Positions 1-5,650 of a stretch of DNA of 10,244 bases are shown here, piece by piece (position 1 is the stretch's first letter; each line of letters starts with the position of its first letter). This DNA is from Chloroflexota bacterium (lineage in GTDB: Bacteria; Chloroflexota; UBA6077; CF-72). A model generated the notes under the pieces. It did not search any database and was not told the origin of the DNA. It saw only the letters and a program-made list of their open reading frames with translations. The translations under genes were made by a program, and so were the position numbers. The stretch lies in contig JAFAWJ010000356.1 of NCBI GenBank assembly GCA_019242065.1, positions 1 through 10,244 of the forward strand. Reading direction: 5' to 3'.

Positions 1-191
1 TACAAACCCTTTCTTACAAACCCCATTTCTTACAAAACACCTTTCTTACAAAATACCCTTCTTACAAGCCCCATTTCTTACAACCCCCATTTCTTACAAA
101 CCCCGTTTCTTCTACAAACCCTTTCTTACAAAACACCTTTCTTACAAACCCACTTTCTTACAAACCCCCCTTTCTTACAAAACCCCTTTCC
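1..191. repeat. AT-rich tandem repeat array, ~12 units of about 16 bp, cut by the window edge
   Basis: Twelve head-to-tail units begin with TACAA at positions 1, 15, 31, 47, 63, 79, 95, 113, 127, 143, 159 and 176. Most are 16 bp; others are 14, 17 or 18 bp. The consensus is roughly TACAAAnCCnCTTTCT. The + strand has almost no G, and on the - strand each unit carries a run of about three to six G. The array is much more AT-rich than everything to its right. Unit lengths are not multiples of three and vary, so it is not a coding repeat. There are no unique spacers, so it is not CRISPR. It lies just beyond the 3' end of the methyltransferase gene. It may continue to the left. Function unknown. 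Confidence 0.93.
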
Positions 192-219
192 TTTAACCTC
201 GTCTGACAACTCGGATGGA

Positions 220-232
220 GCCGCGCAGCGGC
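220..232 (-). terminator. Short GC hairpin just after the methyltransferase stop
   Basis: GCCGC at 220-224 pairs perfectly with GCGGC at 228-232 around a 3-base loop. It lies directly downstream of the methyltransferase stop codon (238-236, - strand). No T-run follows on the - strand, so this is at best a weak or non-canonical terminator, or it may be coincidental in GC-rich DNA. Confidence 0.25.
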
Positions 233-235
233 GGG

Positions 236-1081
236 TCATTCGACAGTCTCGAAGACGACCCCGTCACTGGACAGTCGACGCCGCATAATCTCGAACGCCT
301 CCGGATTATTGTCAACCAGCAACGCGCGGCGCTCAGCCGCCAGCGCGGCCACGCCACTTGTCCCACTGCCCGCGAAAAAGTCCGCCACGAGTCCGCCCCG
401 CGGACACGAGGTGGCCACGATGCGCCGCAAGATCGCCAGCGGCTTCTGCGTCGGATACCCCGTACGTTCCCGCGAGTTGGTCGGCACAATCGTCGACCAC
501 CACGTATCCGTCAGCCGCTTGCCGCGCGCCGCTTTCTCAGCACCCACCAACCCGGGCGCCATGTACGGAATCCGCTCCGCCGCCTCCGGATCAAAGTAGT
601 ACTCGCGCGCATCGCGTACGTACAGCAGGATGCTGTCGTGCTTCGGCGGCCAGCGACGCCGCGGTCGCCCGCCATAGTCGTACGCCCAGATGATCTCATT
701 GAGAAAACACGCGCGACCGAAGATCACGTCCAGCAGGACTTTGACGTAGTGGACCTCGCGTGCGTCGAGGTGCATGTACAGGCTGCCAGAAGTCTTCAGC
801 ACCCGCCGGAACTCCACAAGCCGCGGTTCGAGAAACTGCAAATAGTCGTCGAAGCAATCTTCGAAACTCAGGCGCGCGCCAAAGCGGAGTGTCCGATAGC
901 GCTGTCCCTGAAACCCAGTCCGATCGCCGTCGAGGTCGTCGCGCACGGTCTTCAACTGCTCGAGTCGCTGGCGCTTGCCGGTGTTGAACGGCGGGTCGAC
1001 GTAGATCAGATCGACGCTGCCATCTGGCAGACCGTGGAGCACGTCGAGGTTGTCGCCGAGGATGACGCGGCCGCGGGGCAC
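236..1081 (-). CDS. Beta-class site-specific DNA methyltransferase (probably N6-adenine)
   Basis: Transfers a methyl group from S-adenosylmethionine to a base within a DNA recognition site. Counting from the GTG start at 1081 (281 aa), catalytic motif IV is DPPFNTG at residues 29-35. A variable middle region likely holds target recognition. Motif X, GYPTQKP, is at 208-214, and the SAM-binding motif I, DFFAGSGTS, is at 234-242. The order IV, recognition region, X, I defines the beta class. DPPF rather than SPP(Y/F) favours N6-adenine over N4-cytosine. The protein lacks room for the extra C-terminal domain of CcrM. No restriction endonuclease is visible nearby, so it looks like an orphan, although the left neighbour is outside the window. 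A TTG at 1120 would add 13 residues but overlaps the divergent cupin start; neither start has a convincing ribosome binding site. Class is sure; target site is unknown. Confidence 0.93.
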   Translation of the reverse strand: MPRGRVILGDNLDVLHGLPDGSVDLIYVDPPFNTGKRQRLEQLKTVRDDLDGDRTGFQGQRYRTLRFGARLSFEDCFDDYLQFLEPRLVEFRRVLKTSGSLYMHLDAREVHYVKVLLDVIFGRACFLNEIIWAYDYGGRPRRRWPPKHDSILLYVRDAREYYFDPEAAERIPYMAPGLVGAEKAARGKRLTDTWWSTIVPTNSRERTGYPTQKPLAILRRIVATSCPRGGLVADFFAGSGTSGVAALAAERRALLVDNNPEAFEIMRRRLSSDGVVFETVE

Positions 1082-1092
1082 GTCGGCGGGTT

Positions 1093-1098
1093 TACACT
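1093..1098 (+). promoter_or_regulatory. Candidate -10 hexamer TACACT for the cupin gene
   Basis: TACACT matches the bacterial TAnnnT -10 pattern and ends 10 bases before the cupin ATG at 1109, which has no Shine-Dalgarno. This spacing suits a leaderless mRNA. No -35 element is recognisable at normal distance. The same hexamer form (TACnCT) precedes two other ATG starts in the window. Confidence 0.3.
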
Positions 1099-1108
1099 CG
1101 CCTGCGCC

Positions 1109-1528
1109 ATGGCCGTTCAAGTCTCGGTTCTCGATGCCACCAAGTTACACGCTCGACTCGATGAGCTCCTGGCCAGCCACCCGGCCCAGGATGGTCCGTG
1201 GGCCGCGCCCCTGGTGCTGAGCGACGACATCCAGGCCTTCGTCATCTTCCATCCGCCTGGCACGCCGAACGATACCCACTATCACGAGCACGATGAGTGG
1301 TGGGTGCTGATGCGCGGCGAGATCGACTGGCACATCGAAGGCGAGGCCGAGCCGATCCGTGCGCGCGCGGGCGATTTCGTGCTGTGTCCCAAGTTGCGCA
1401 ACCACCACCTGGAGCCGGTTGGCACCGAAGTCTCAGTGCGAGTGGCGATCAACACCCGCGGCGAGTTCCACCACTACGACCGCCCCGGCTGCCAGCGCGA
1501 GCCCTGGCGACTCGACGCCTCATCCTGA
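1109..1528 (+). CDS. Small single-domain cupin protein
   Basis: A 139-residue metal-binding beta-barrel protein. It carries a textbook cupin motif 1, G(x)5HxH(x)3E(x)6G, with G51, H57, H59, E63 and G70. Motif 2 runs from G88 through P94 to H99, where the usual PxG reads PKL. The three histidines and the glutamate are the expected ligands for Fe, Mn or another divalent metal. The layout resembles small dioxygenase-like cupins such as the 3-hydroxyanthranilate dioxygenase group, but the substrate cannot be told from sequence. The ATG at 1109 was chosen because the longer upstream reading frame is antisense to the methyltransferase and resembles nothing. Its start faces the methyltransferase start with about 27 bp between them. 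It converges on the nitroreductase gene with 16 bp between the stops. Confidence 0.88.
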   Translation: MAVQVSVLDATKLHARLDELLASHPAQDGPWAAPLVLSDDIQAFVIFHPPGTPNDTHYHEHDEWWVLMRGEIDWHIEGEAEPIRARAGDFVLCPKLRNHHLEPVGTEVSVRVAINTRGEFHHYDRPGCQREPWRLDASS

Positions 1529-1544
1529 CGGAAAGCGCGGGCGG

Positions 1545-2093
1545 CTACCAGCGCTCCTGGTGAACGATCTCGGTCAGCGGCTTGCGCGGCTGCGCTGGCC
1601 GCTGCCGTGCTCGGTGGCCGTCATCATCCGCCACACCAATCGACATGATCGTGCGCAGCAGCCGTTCAGCCGGCACACCCAGCACCCGCTTGGCCTCGTC
1701 CGAGGCGCCGCCCTTGAACCAGCCGATAGCCGACGCCAGTCCATGCGCCTCCGCAGCCAGCATGATCCGCTCGCTGAGCCGTCCCTCGTCGTACGTATCG
1801 AAGTCCGGATGCTCGAGGTCCCCAGACATGACCAGGGCGATACCCACGCCGGCGTTGACCAGGTGCGGCCCGTGTCCGTCGGGGATCGTCCCCAGCGCTC
1901 GGAGTGTCGCCCGATCGTGAATCACAATCAGGTCCCACGGCTGGATATTGCGCGCGCTGCCGGTCCAGCGCGCCACTTCGAGGATGTCCTGGAGCGCCGC
2001 GGCGGGCACTGGCTCGGGCTTGAGCTGCCGAATCTGGCGCAGCCCGCGGAGAAACTCGATCTGTTCGGCCACCGTGCTCGTAACGTCAGTCAT
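1545..2093 (-). CDS. Nitroreductase-family FMN protein
   Basis: A 182-residue flavoprotein of the nitroreductase fold, probably an FMN-dependent NAD(P)H oxidoreductase working as a dimer. The N-terminal FMN-phosphate region reads RQIRQLKPEPVP. It is followed by the hallmark RWTGSARNIQPWDLIVI segment around residues 42-58. The C-terminus ends RKPLTEIVHQERW, the usual family tail. This family includes nitro-compound and enal reductases, flavin-ring fragmentation enzymes such as BluB, and RutE-like enzymes; the substrate is not determinable here. The ATG at 2093 is preferred over an in-frame upstream start at 2135, because the family homology starts soon after it and a candidate -10 element lies just upstream. 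Neighbours: 16 bp from the cupin stop, and divergent from the RuvC-like gene with 41 bp between starts. Confidence 0.87.
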   Translation of the reverse strand: MTDVTSTVAEQIEFLRGLRQIRQLKPEPVPAAALQDILEVARWTGSARNIQPWDLIVIHDRATLRALGTIPDGHGPHLVNAGVGIALVMSGDLEHPDFDTYDEGRLSERIMLAAEAHGLASAIGWFKGGASDEAKRVLGVPAERLLRTIMSIGVADDDGHRARQRPAQPRKPLTEIVHQERW

Positions 2094-2101
2094 CACGACT
2101 A

Positions 2102-2107
2102 AGCGTA
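2102..2107 (-). promoter_or_regulatory. Candidate -10 hexamer TACGCT for the nitroreductase gene
   Basis: On the - strand TACGCT ends 8 bases before the ATG at 2093. There is no Shine-Dalgarno in between, which suggests a leaderless transcript. No clear -35 is seen at 16-18 bp. It falls in the 41-bp gap between two divergent genes. Confidence 0.3.
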
Positions 2108-2134
2108 TCCGGGTGCTCAGCCCACGCCGATCCA

Positions 2135-2626
2135 ATGGCCACTCCCGGTGACCCCGCGTCGCCGAGCCTGCTGGCCGTCGACCTCGGCCTGCACACCGGT
2201 CTGGCGCTGTACGGCGCCGACGGCCGCCTGCGCTGGTACCGCTCGCAGCACTTCGGCACGCCGCGCAGCTTGCGTCGCGGGGTGCCTGCGCTGCTCGACG
2301 ACGTATCGCACCTGGTGGTCGAAGGTGGTGGCGACCTGGCGGCCGCCTGGGACGACGCGGCCACGGCGCGCGGCATCGAAGTCCGGTGGGTCAGCGCCGA
2401 AACCTGGCGGCGCGCGTTCCTGTACCCGCGCGAGCAGCGCAGCGGCGAAGTCGCCAAGCGCACCGCCGACGAGCTGGCGCGGCGTGTGATCGACTGGTCC
2501 GGCGCGCGCCGCCCGACCTCGTTGCGCCACGATGCCGCCGAGGCGATCCTGATCGGCCTGTGGGCCGTGCGCGAACTCGGCTGGCTGGCCAGCCTGCCCG
2601 CCGGCCTGGTACACGGTACGGCCTGA
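2135..2626 (+). CDS. Stand-alone RuvC-like (RNase H-fold) nuclease-like protein
   Basis: A 163-residue protein that I read as a RuvC-type RNase H-fold nuclease or a relative. An N-terminal strand LLAVDLGLHTGLAL carries D16, as in the first RuvC strand. A second strand HLVVEGGG carries E63. The C-terminal helix RHDAAEAILIGLWA carries D133 and E136. This matches the D-E-DxxD pattern of Holliday-junction resolvase RuvC (D7, E66, D138, D141 in E. coli), and the E63-to-D133 spacing of 70 is close to RuvC's 72. The rest does not resemble canonical RuvC closely, and no ruvA, ruvB or yebC lies nearby, so it is probably not the housekeeping resolvase. No phage or CRISPR context is visible. The role could be branched-DNA processing. 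Start: ATG with no clear ribosome binding site. Fold is fairly sure; function is inferred. Confidence 0.78.
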   Translation: MATPGDPASPSLLAVDLGLHTGLALYGADGRLRWYRSQHFGTPRSLRRGVPALLDDVSHLVVEGGGDLAAAWDDAATARGIEVRWVSAETWRRAFLYPREQRSGEVAKRTADELARRVIDWSGARRPTSLRHDAAEAILIGLWAVRELGWLASLPAGLVHGTA

Positions 2627-2650
2627 ATCCACGTCCACGACGCAACGCAG

Positions 2651-2690
2651 CCACTCCGCGTCCTGAGTGGTCCTGTCTCCGATAGCGGAG
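2651..2690. terminator. Two short hairpins between convergent genes
   Basis: In the 81-bp gap between the RuvC-like gene and the oppositely oriented lipoprotein gene there are two inverted repeats. CCACT/AGTGG (2651-2655 with 2666-2670) has a 10-base loop, and CTCCG/CGGAG (2677-2681 with 2686-2690) has a 4-base loop. Neither is followed by a T-run. Position favours a bidirectional terminator role, but the stems are short. Confidence 0.25.
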
Positions 2691-2707
2691 CACGAAAGAC
2701 CTGGGGT

Positions 2708-3859
2708 TTACTCCAGGAGGGTCCGGTAGGCGATTTGCCCCACCTGGGCAATGATGGCGCGCGCCGCGCCAGGGTTCACCCCGCTGTCGACGACCACCAC
2801 GATCGCCGTGCCGCGCTGACTTTTCAGCAGCGCTCCCACGTTGCTCGAATCGTCCAAGTTGCCGGTTTTGTCCAGAATCGCCACGCTGTCCGGCAGCGTG
2901 TCGCGCAACGCATCCGGCGGCGCGATATTGGACATGCCCTCCGCCAGCAGCTCCTTGGCGCTGACGCTCAGCTCGGGCGAGGTCGAGACCAGTCGCAGCA
3001 GATGGGCGATGTCCGCGGCCGAGGTGACCGCCTCGCTGTCGTCGTCGTCGGGCACCCGCGTCTGGCTGAGGCCGATGCGCTCCATCTCCTCGTTGACGTT
3101 GGCCCGCCCGAGCACGCGCATGAAGGCGTGCGCCGCGGCATTGCTGCTGACCGACAGCATCGCTTCGAGCGCGTCGTGGACCGTCGGCGCGTCGCCCGAC
3201 TTGAAGCCGCCGCGCGGTTCGGGTTCGACGGTGTCGTCGTCGACGATGGGCAGCGGGTCGTCAAGGCTCAGCGTTCCGGCGTCGACCTCGCGCAGGGCCA
3301 GCCAGGCGACGCCGAGCTTGTACAGGCTCGCGGACGGAAACATCTGTCCGTCGTTGACGGCCGTGCGCGCGCCGCTGCCGACGTCCTCGAGCACCAGGCC
3401 GTACGTCGAATCACCGTCCGGCAGCAGCCCGTCGAGCAGCCCATCCAGCGCCGGCACCTCAGGCACATCGACGGTCCCCTCAGGCACCTCCGTAGGCGCA
3501 GCCGATGCGACAGGTTGCTCGGCGGACGTCGGCGTCGGGGCCGGCGGGCCAAGTGCAGCTCCAACTTCGGTCGCAGCGGCCGACGGCCCGCCGGGTGTTG
3601 CGCCAGGGCCGTTTGCAGCGCTGGACGGCCCGCCGGGTGTTGCGCCACCTCCGGTTGCAGCGGCCCCTGGCGTGACGAGTGCCACTAACCGCGCGGTCGG
3701 CGCCGCGGCGGCGGCCGGGGCTGGAGTGGCCGCGGCCCTCTGCGTGGCCGTGGGCGTTGGCGCGCGGATGGGCACCGGCGCGCACGCCGTCACCAGCAGG
3801 GCAACGCTCGCGCAGGCGCCGAGCACCGCGCGTGCGTCACAAAACGGCGATGCCTTCAA
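2708..3859 (-). CDS. Lipoprotein with class A beta-lactamase-like serine hydrolase domain
   Basis: A 383-residue exported lipoprotein. The N-terminus has a signal peptide ending in a lipobox V-T-A-C with lipidated C26. Residues ~27-140 are a Pro/Ala/Gly/Thr-rich linker containing a duplicated 14-residue unit. The C-terminal ~240 residues hold the penicillin-recognising fold motifs: SLYK (nucleophile S178, K181), SSN (238-240) and KTG (331-333). No class A omega-loop with ExxxN appears between SSN and KTG; this stretch instead has an acidic PDDDD segment. A deacylating beta-lactamase is therefore doubtful, and a cell-wall or peptidoglycan-directed serine hydrolase is as likely. The TTG start at 3859 was chosen because it gives a positively charged n-region and overlaps the RidA gene by 23 bp, as expected for translational coupling; a GTG at 3826 is the alternative. 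It is the last gene of the four-gene operon. Confidence 0.87.
   Translation of the reverse strand: MKASPFCDARAVLGACASVALLVTACAPVPIRAPTPTATQRAAATPAPAAAAAPTARLVALVTPGAAATGGGATPGGPSSAANGPGATPGGPSAAATEVGAALGPPAPTPTSAEQPVASAAPTEVPEGTVDVPEVPALDGLLDGLLPDGDSTYGLVLEDVGSGARTAVNDGQMFPSASLYKLGVAWLALREVDAGTLSLDDPLPIVDDDTVEPEPRGGFKSGDAPTVHDALEAMLSVSSNAAAHAFMRVLGRANVNEEMERIGLSQTRVPDDDDSEAVTSAADIAHLLRLVSTSPELSVSAKELLAEGMSNIAPPDALRDTLPDSVAILDKTGNLDDSSNVGALLKSQRGTAIVVVVDSGVNPGAARAIIAQVGQIAYRTLLE
3582..3647. repeat. 42-bp period tandem repeat inside the lipoprotein linker
   Basis: The 24-bp string beginning GACGGCCCGCCGGGTGTTG occurs at 3582-3605 and again at 3624-3647. The period is exactly 42 bp, or 14 codons, so the frame is kept. 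A degenerate third trace follows near 3658. In the protein this encodes two GATPGGPS-containing units. It looks like an expandable linker microrepeat. Confidence 0.85.
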
Positions 3860-4247
3860 TTTCCACCAGGAACCGCGGTTCGGCCAGCCCCTGGACCACC
3901 ACCAGCGTGCTCGGCGGGTACGGCGGCTCGGGAAAGACTTCGTCGCGTGCCTCGCCGACCAGCGGCCGATACGCCCAGTGGGTGATATAGGTCGTCGTCT
4001 TCACCAGCTGTCGCGGCGTGGCGCCATAGTGCGCCAGGATGCCAACCAGGTTGTGCCACGCCTGACGCGCCTGGGCGCGCGCATCGCCCTCGCCGACCAG
4101 CTCGCCGCGAAGGTCCAGGCCAAGCTGGCCCGAAATGTAGAGCGTCTGGCCAGCGCGCGCGACCTGCGAATAGTGCGGCACCGGCACGTACACGCCGGGC
4201 GGGTTGGTCCACTCGGGTACGTCGGCGGACTGTGGCGTCGTGCTCAT
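3837..4247 (-). CDS. RidA/YjgF/UK114-family protein lacking the deaminase arginine
   Basis: A 136-residue member of the Rid family, which normally forms trimers with ligand sites between subunits. Family marks are AGQTLYISGQLGLD at residues 32-45, a middle helix QARQAWHNLVGILAHYGA, the VKTTTYIT strand, and the C-terminal FLVEIEGIAVL. The arginine that lets true RidA hydrolyse enamine/imine intermediates (R105 in E. coli, in the ARSCVEV strand) aligns with P112 in YPPSTLVVV. This suggests one of the Rid subfamilies without that chemistry. It starts 2 bases after the amidohydrolase stop and its 3' end overlaps the lipoprotein start, so it is part of one operon. An AGGAG lies 13 bases before the ATG, longer than ideal. 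Partner role in heterocycle catabolism is possible by analogy with RutC. Confidence 0.9.
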   Translation of the reverse strand: MSTTPQSADVPEWTNPPGVYVPVPHYSQVARAGQTLYISGQLGLDLRGELVGEGDARAQARQAWHNLVGILAHYGATPRQLVKTTTYITHWAYRPLVGEARDEVFPEPPYPPSTLVVVQGLAEPRFLVEIEGIAVL

Positions 4248-4249
4248 CG

Positions 4250-5650
4250 TCAGACCAGTGCTCCTGTAGGACTCGTCCGCTGGCGCATCCAGCGGCCTTC
4301 CAGACGTCGACGCGTGCCGGCGACGTCGGCCAGCTGCTCGGCCAGCGTCTGCGCCTCACGCAAGATGGCGTCCTCGTCGACGCCGACGATGCGCCGATTA
4401 TCCAGCACCACCCGTCCGCCGACGATCACGCTGTGGACGTTGACCTCACCGCTGGCGTACACCAGCGTCGAGATCGGATCGAGGACCGGAATTGACTTGG
4501 GGTGCAGCGGGTCGAAGACGAACAGGTCGGCGCGTCGGCCGGGTTCGAGCGTGCCAAAGTCGTCGCGGCCCAGAGCGGCCGCGCCGCCGCGAGTCGCCAG
4601 GCGCACGGCGTCCGCGGCGGTGAAGATGGCCGGGTCACGCCAGGCCACCTTGGGCAGCAGGGCACTGATTTTCAGCGCTTCGAGCATGTCCTGACTGTTA
4701 TTGCTGGCGGCCCCGTCGGCACCCAGCCCGACCGTCACACCCAGCTCGAGGAGGCGCGGAATCGGCGGCACGCCACTACCCAGGTACATGTTGCTGACCG
4801 GGTTATACGAGAGGCAGCTGCCGTGTCGCGCCAGGATCTGGCAGTCGTCCTCGGTGAGCTGCACGCCGTGCGCGTGGAGCACGTCCGGACCGAGAAAGCC
4901 GACGCGCTCCAGGAAGGGGACTGTGCGCTGCCCGAAGCGGCGTACGCTCTCGGCGCTGTCGAAGGGCACTTCGTCGGTGTGCAGACTCAGGCGGAGACCG
5001 CGCTCGGTGGCGAACCGACGCGCGTCGCGCAGGCTCGATTCTTCCAGCGCCCACGTCGCACCCGGGGCCAGCCACACCCGCTCGCGGCCGTAGGTCTCGA
5101 CCAGCCGCGCGCAGTCCGCCAGCTGAGCGTCGATACCCGGCGTCGCCGCCAGGACTGTTTCGGCCTGCCGATCCCGCAGGCCGCGCCCCAGGATGCCCTG
5201 GATACCGACGTCGTCGAAGGCCTGGATGATCGCGTCGAACACCTGCGTGTCCGGGTGATCGACCATGTAGTCGAAAATCGTCGTGCAGCCCGACCGCAGG
5301 GACTCCATGCAACCCAGCACGGCCGCGACGTAGCACATACGCGGCGTCAGGTGGGGGATGCTCGGCTGCGTGCAGGCATCCAGCCACTCCATCAGCGGGA
5401 GGTCGTCGCCCAGGCCTTTGAGCAGCGTCTGGTACAGGTGGGTGTGGGTGTCGACGAGACCCGGAAAGATCAGCATCCCGTCACAGGCGAGCGTGCGCGG
5501 CGCCGTGAAGCGCGCTTCGATCTCAGCGCGCTCCCCGAGCTCCAGGATCAGCCCGTTCGAAATGGCCATCCCCGCGTCGGCGATGACCAGGCCGTCGGCG
5601 CGCGCGGTGACGATGCGGCCGCCCAGCAGGAGCAAGTCGACGGCCGTCAT
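4250..5650 (-). CDS. Metal-dependent amidohydrolase (deaminase/chlorohydrolase type)
   Basis: A 466-residue cytosolic hydrolase of the amidohydrolase superfamily, in the branch with 8-oxoguanine deaminase, SAH/MTA deaminase and the triazine hydrolases AtzA/TrzN. It has the composite N- and C-terminal beta domain flanking a TIM barrel. Expected metal and catalytic residues are visible: H69 and H71 in DTHTH, H224 and E227 in LHTDE, H261 in LHAHG, and D312 in GLGADGAASNNSQD. It would hydrolyse a C-N (or C-Cl) bond on a heterocyclic ring, using one Zn or Fe. The ATG overlaps the stop of the upstream monooxygenase by four bases (ATGA at 5650-5647), and a GGTGG lies 6 bases before it. RidA follows 2 bases after its stop. 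Family is sure; the exact substrate is not. Confidence 0.93.
   Translation of the reverse strand: MTAVDLLLLGGRIVTARADGLVIADAGMAISNGLILELGERAEIEARFTAPRTLACDGMLIFPGLVDTHTHLYQTLLKGLGDDLPLMEWLDACTQPSIPHLTPRMCYVAAVLGCMESLRSGCTTIFDYMVDHPDTQVFDAIIQAFDDVGIQGILGRGLRDRQAETVLAATPGIDAQLADCARLVETYGRERVWLAPGATWALEESSLRDARRFATERGLRLSLHTDEVPFDSAESVRRFGQRTVPFLERVGFLGPDVLHAHGVQLTEDDCQILARHGSCLSYNPVSNMYLGSGVPPIPRLLELGVTVGLGADGAASNNSQDMLEALKISALLPKVAWRDPAIFTAADAVRLATRGGAAALGRDDFGTLEPGRRADLFVFDPLHPKSIPVLDPISTLVYASGEVNVHSVIVGGRVVLDNRRIVGVDEDAILREAQTLAEQLADVAGTRRRLEGRWMRQRTSPTGALV

Noticed and set aside
1..191. CRISPR array
   Set aside because: Units are 14-18 bp and directly abutting, with no unique spacers and no cas genes nearby.
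215..1108. N-terminal extension of the cupin as a 437-residue protein
   Set aside because: This stretch is antisense to a methyltransferase with clear motifs, and its own translation is low-complexity Arg/Pro-rich with no family signature. The cupin homology begins at the ATG at 1109.
1534..1555. AGCGC/GCGCT inverted repeat as a terminator between cupin and nitroreductase genes
   Set aside because: Five-base stem with a 12-base loop and no T-run; such matches are expected often in GC-rich DNA.
2135..2626. Housekeeping ruvC
   Set aside because: Apart from the acidic residues the sequence does not track canonical RuvC, and ruvA/ruvB are absent nearby, so no gene symbol is assigned.
2708..3859. 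Antibiotic-resistance beta-lactamase
   Set aside because: The class A ExxxN omega-loop is not visible, and the protein is a lipid-anchored last gene of a metabolic operon. Resistance is not supported.
2841..4694. Long + strand open frame of 617 codons
   Set aside because: It runs antisense across the lipoprotein, RidA and amidohydrolase genes, all of which have catalytic motifs. Its Ser/Ala/Arg-rich translation is typical of antisense frames in GC-rich DNA.
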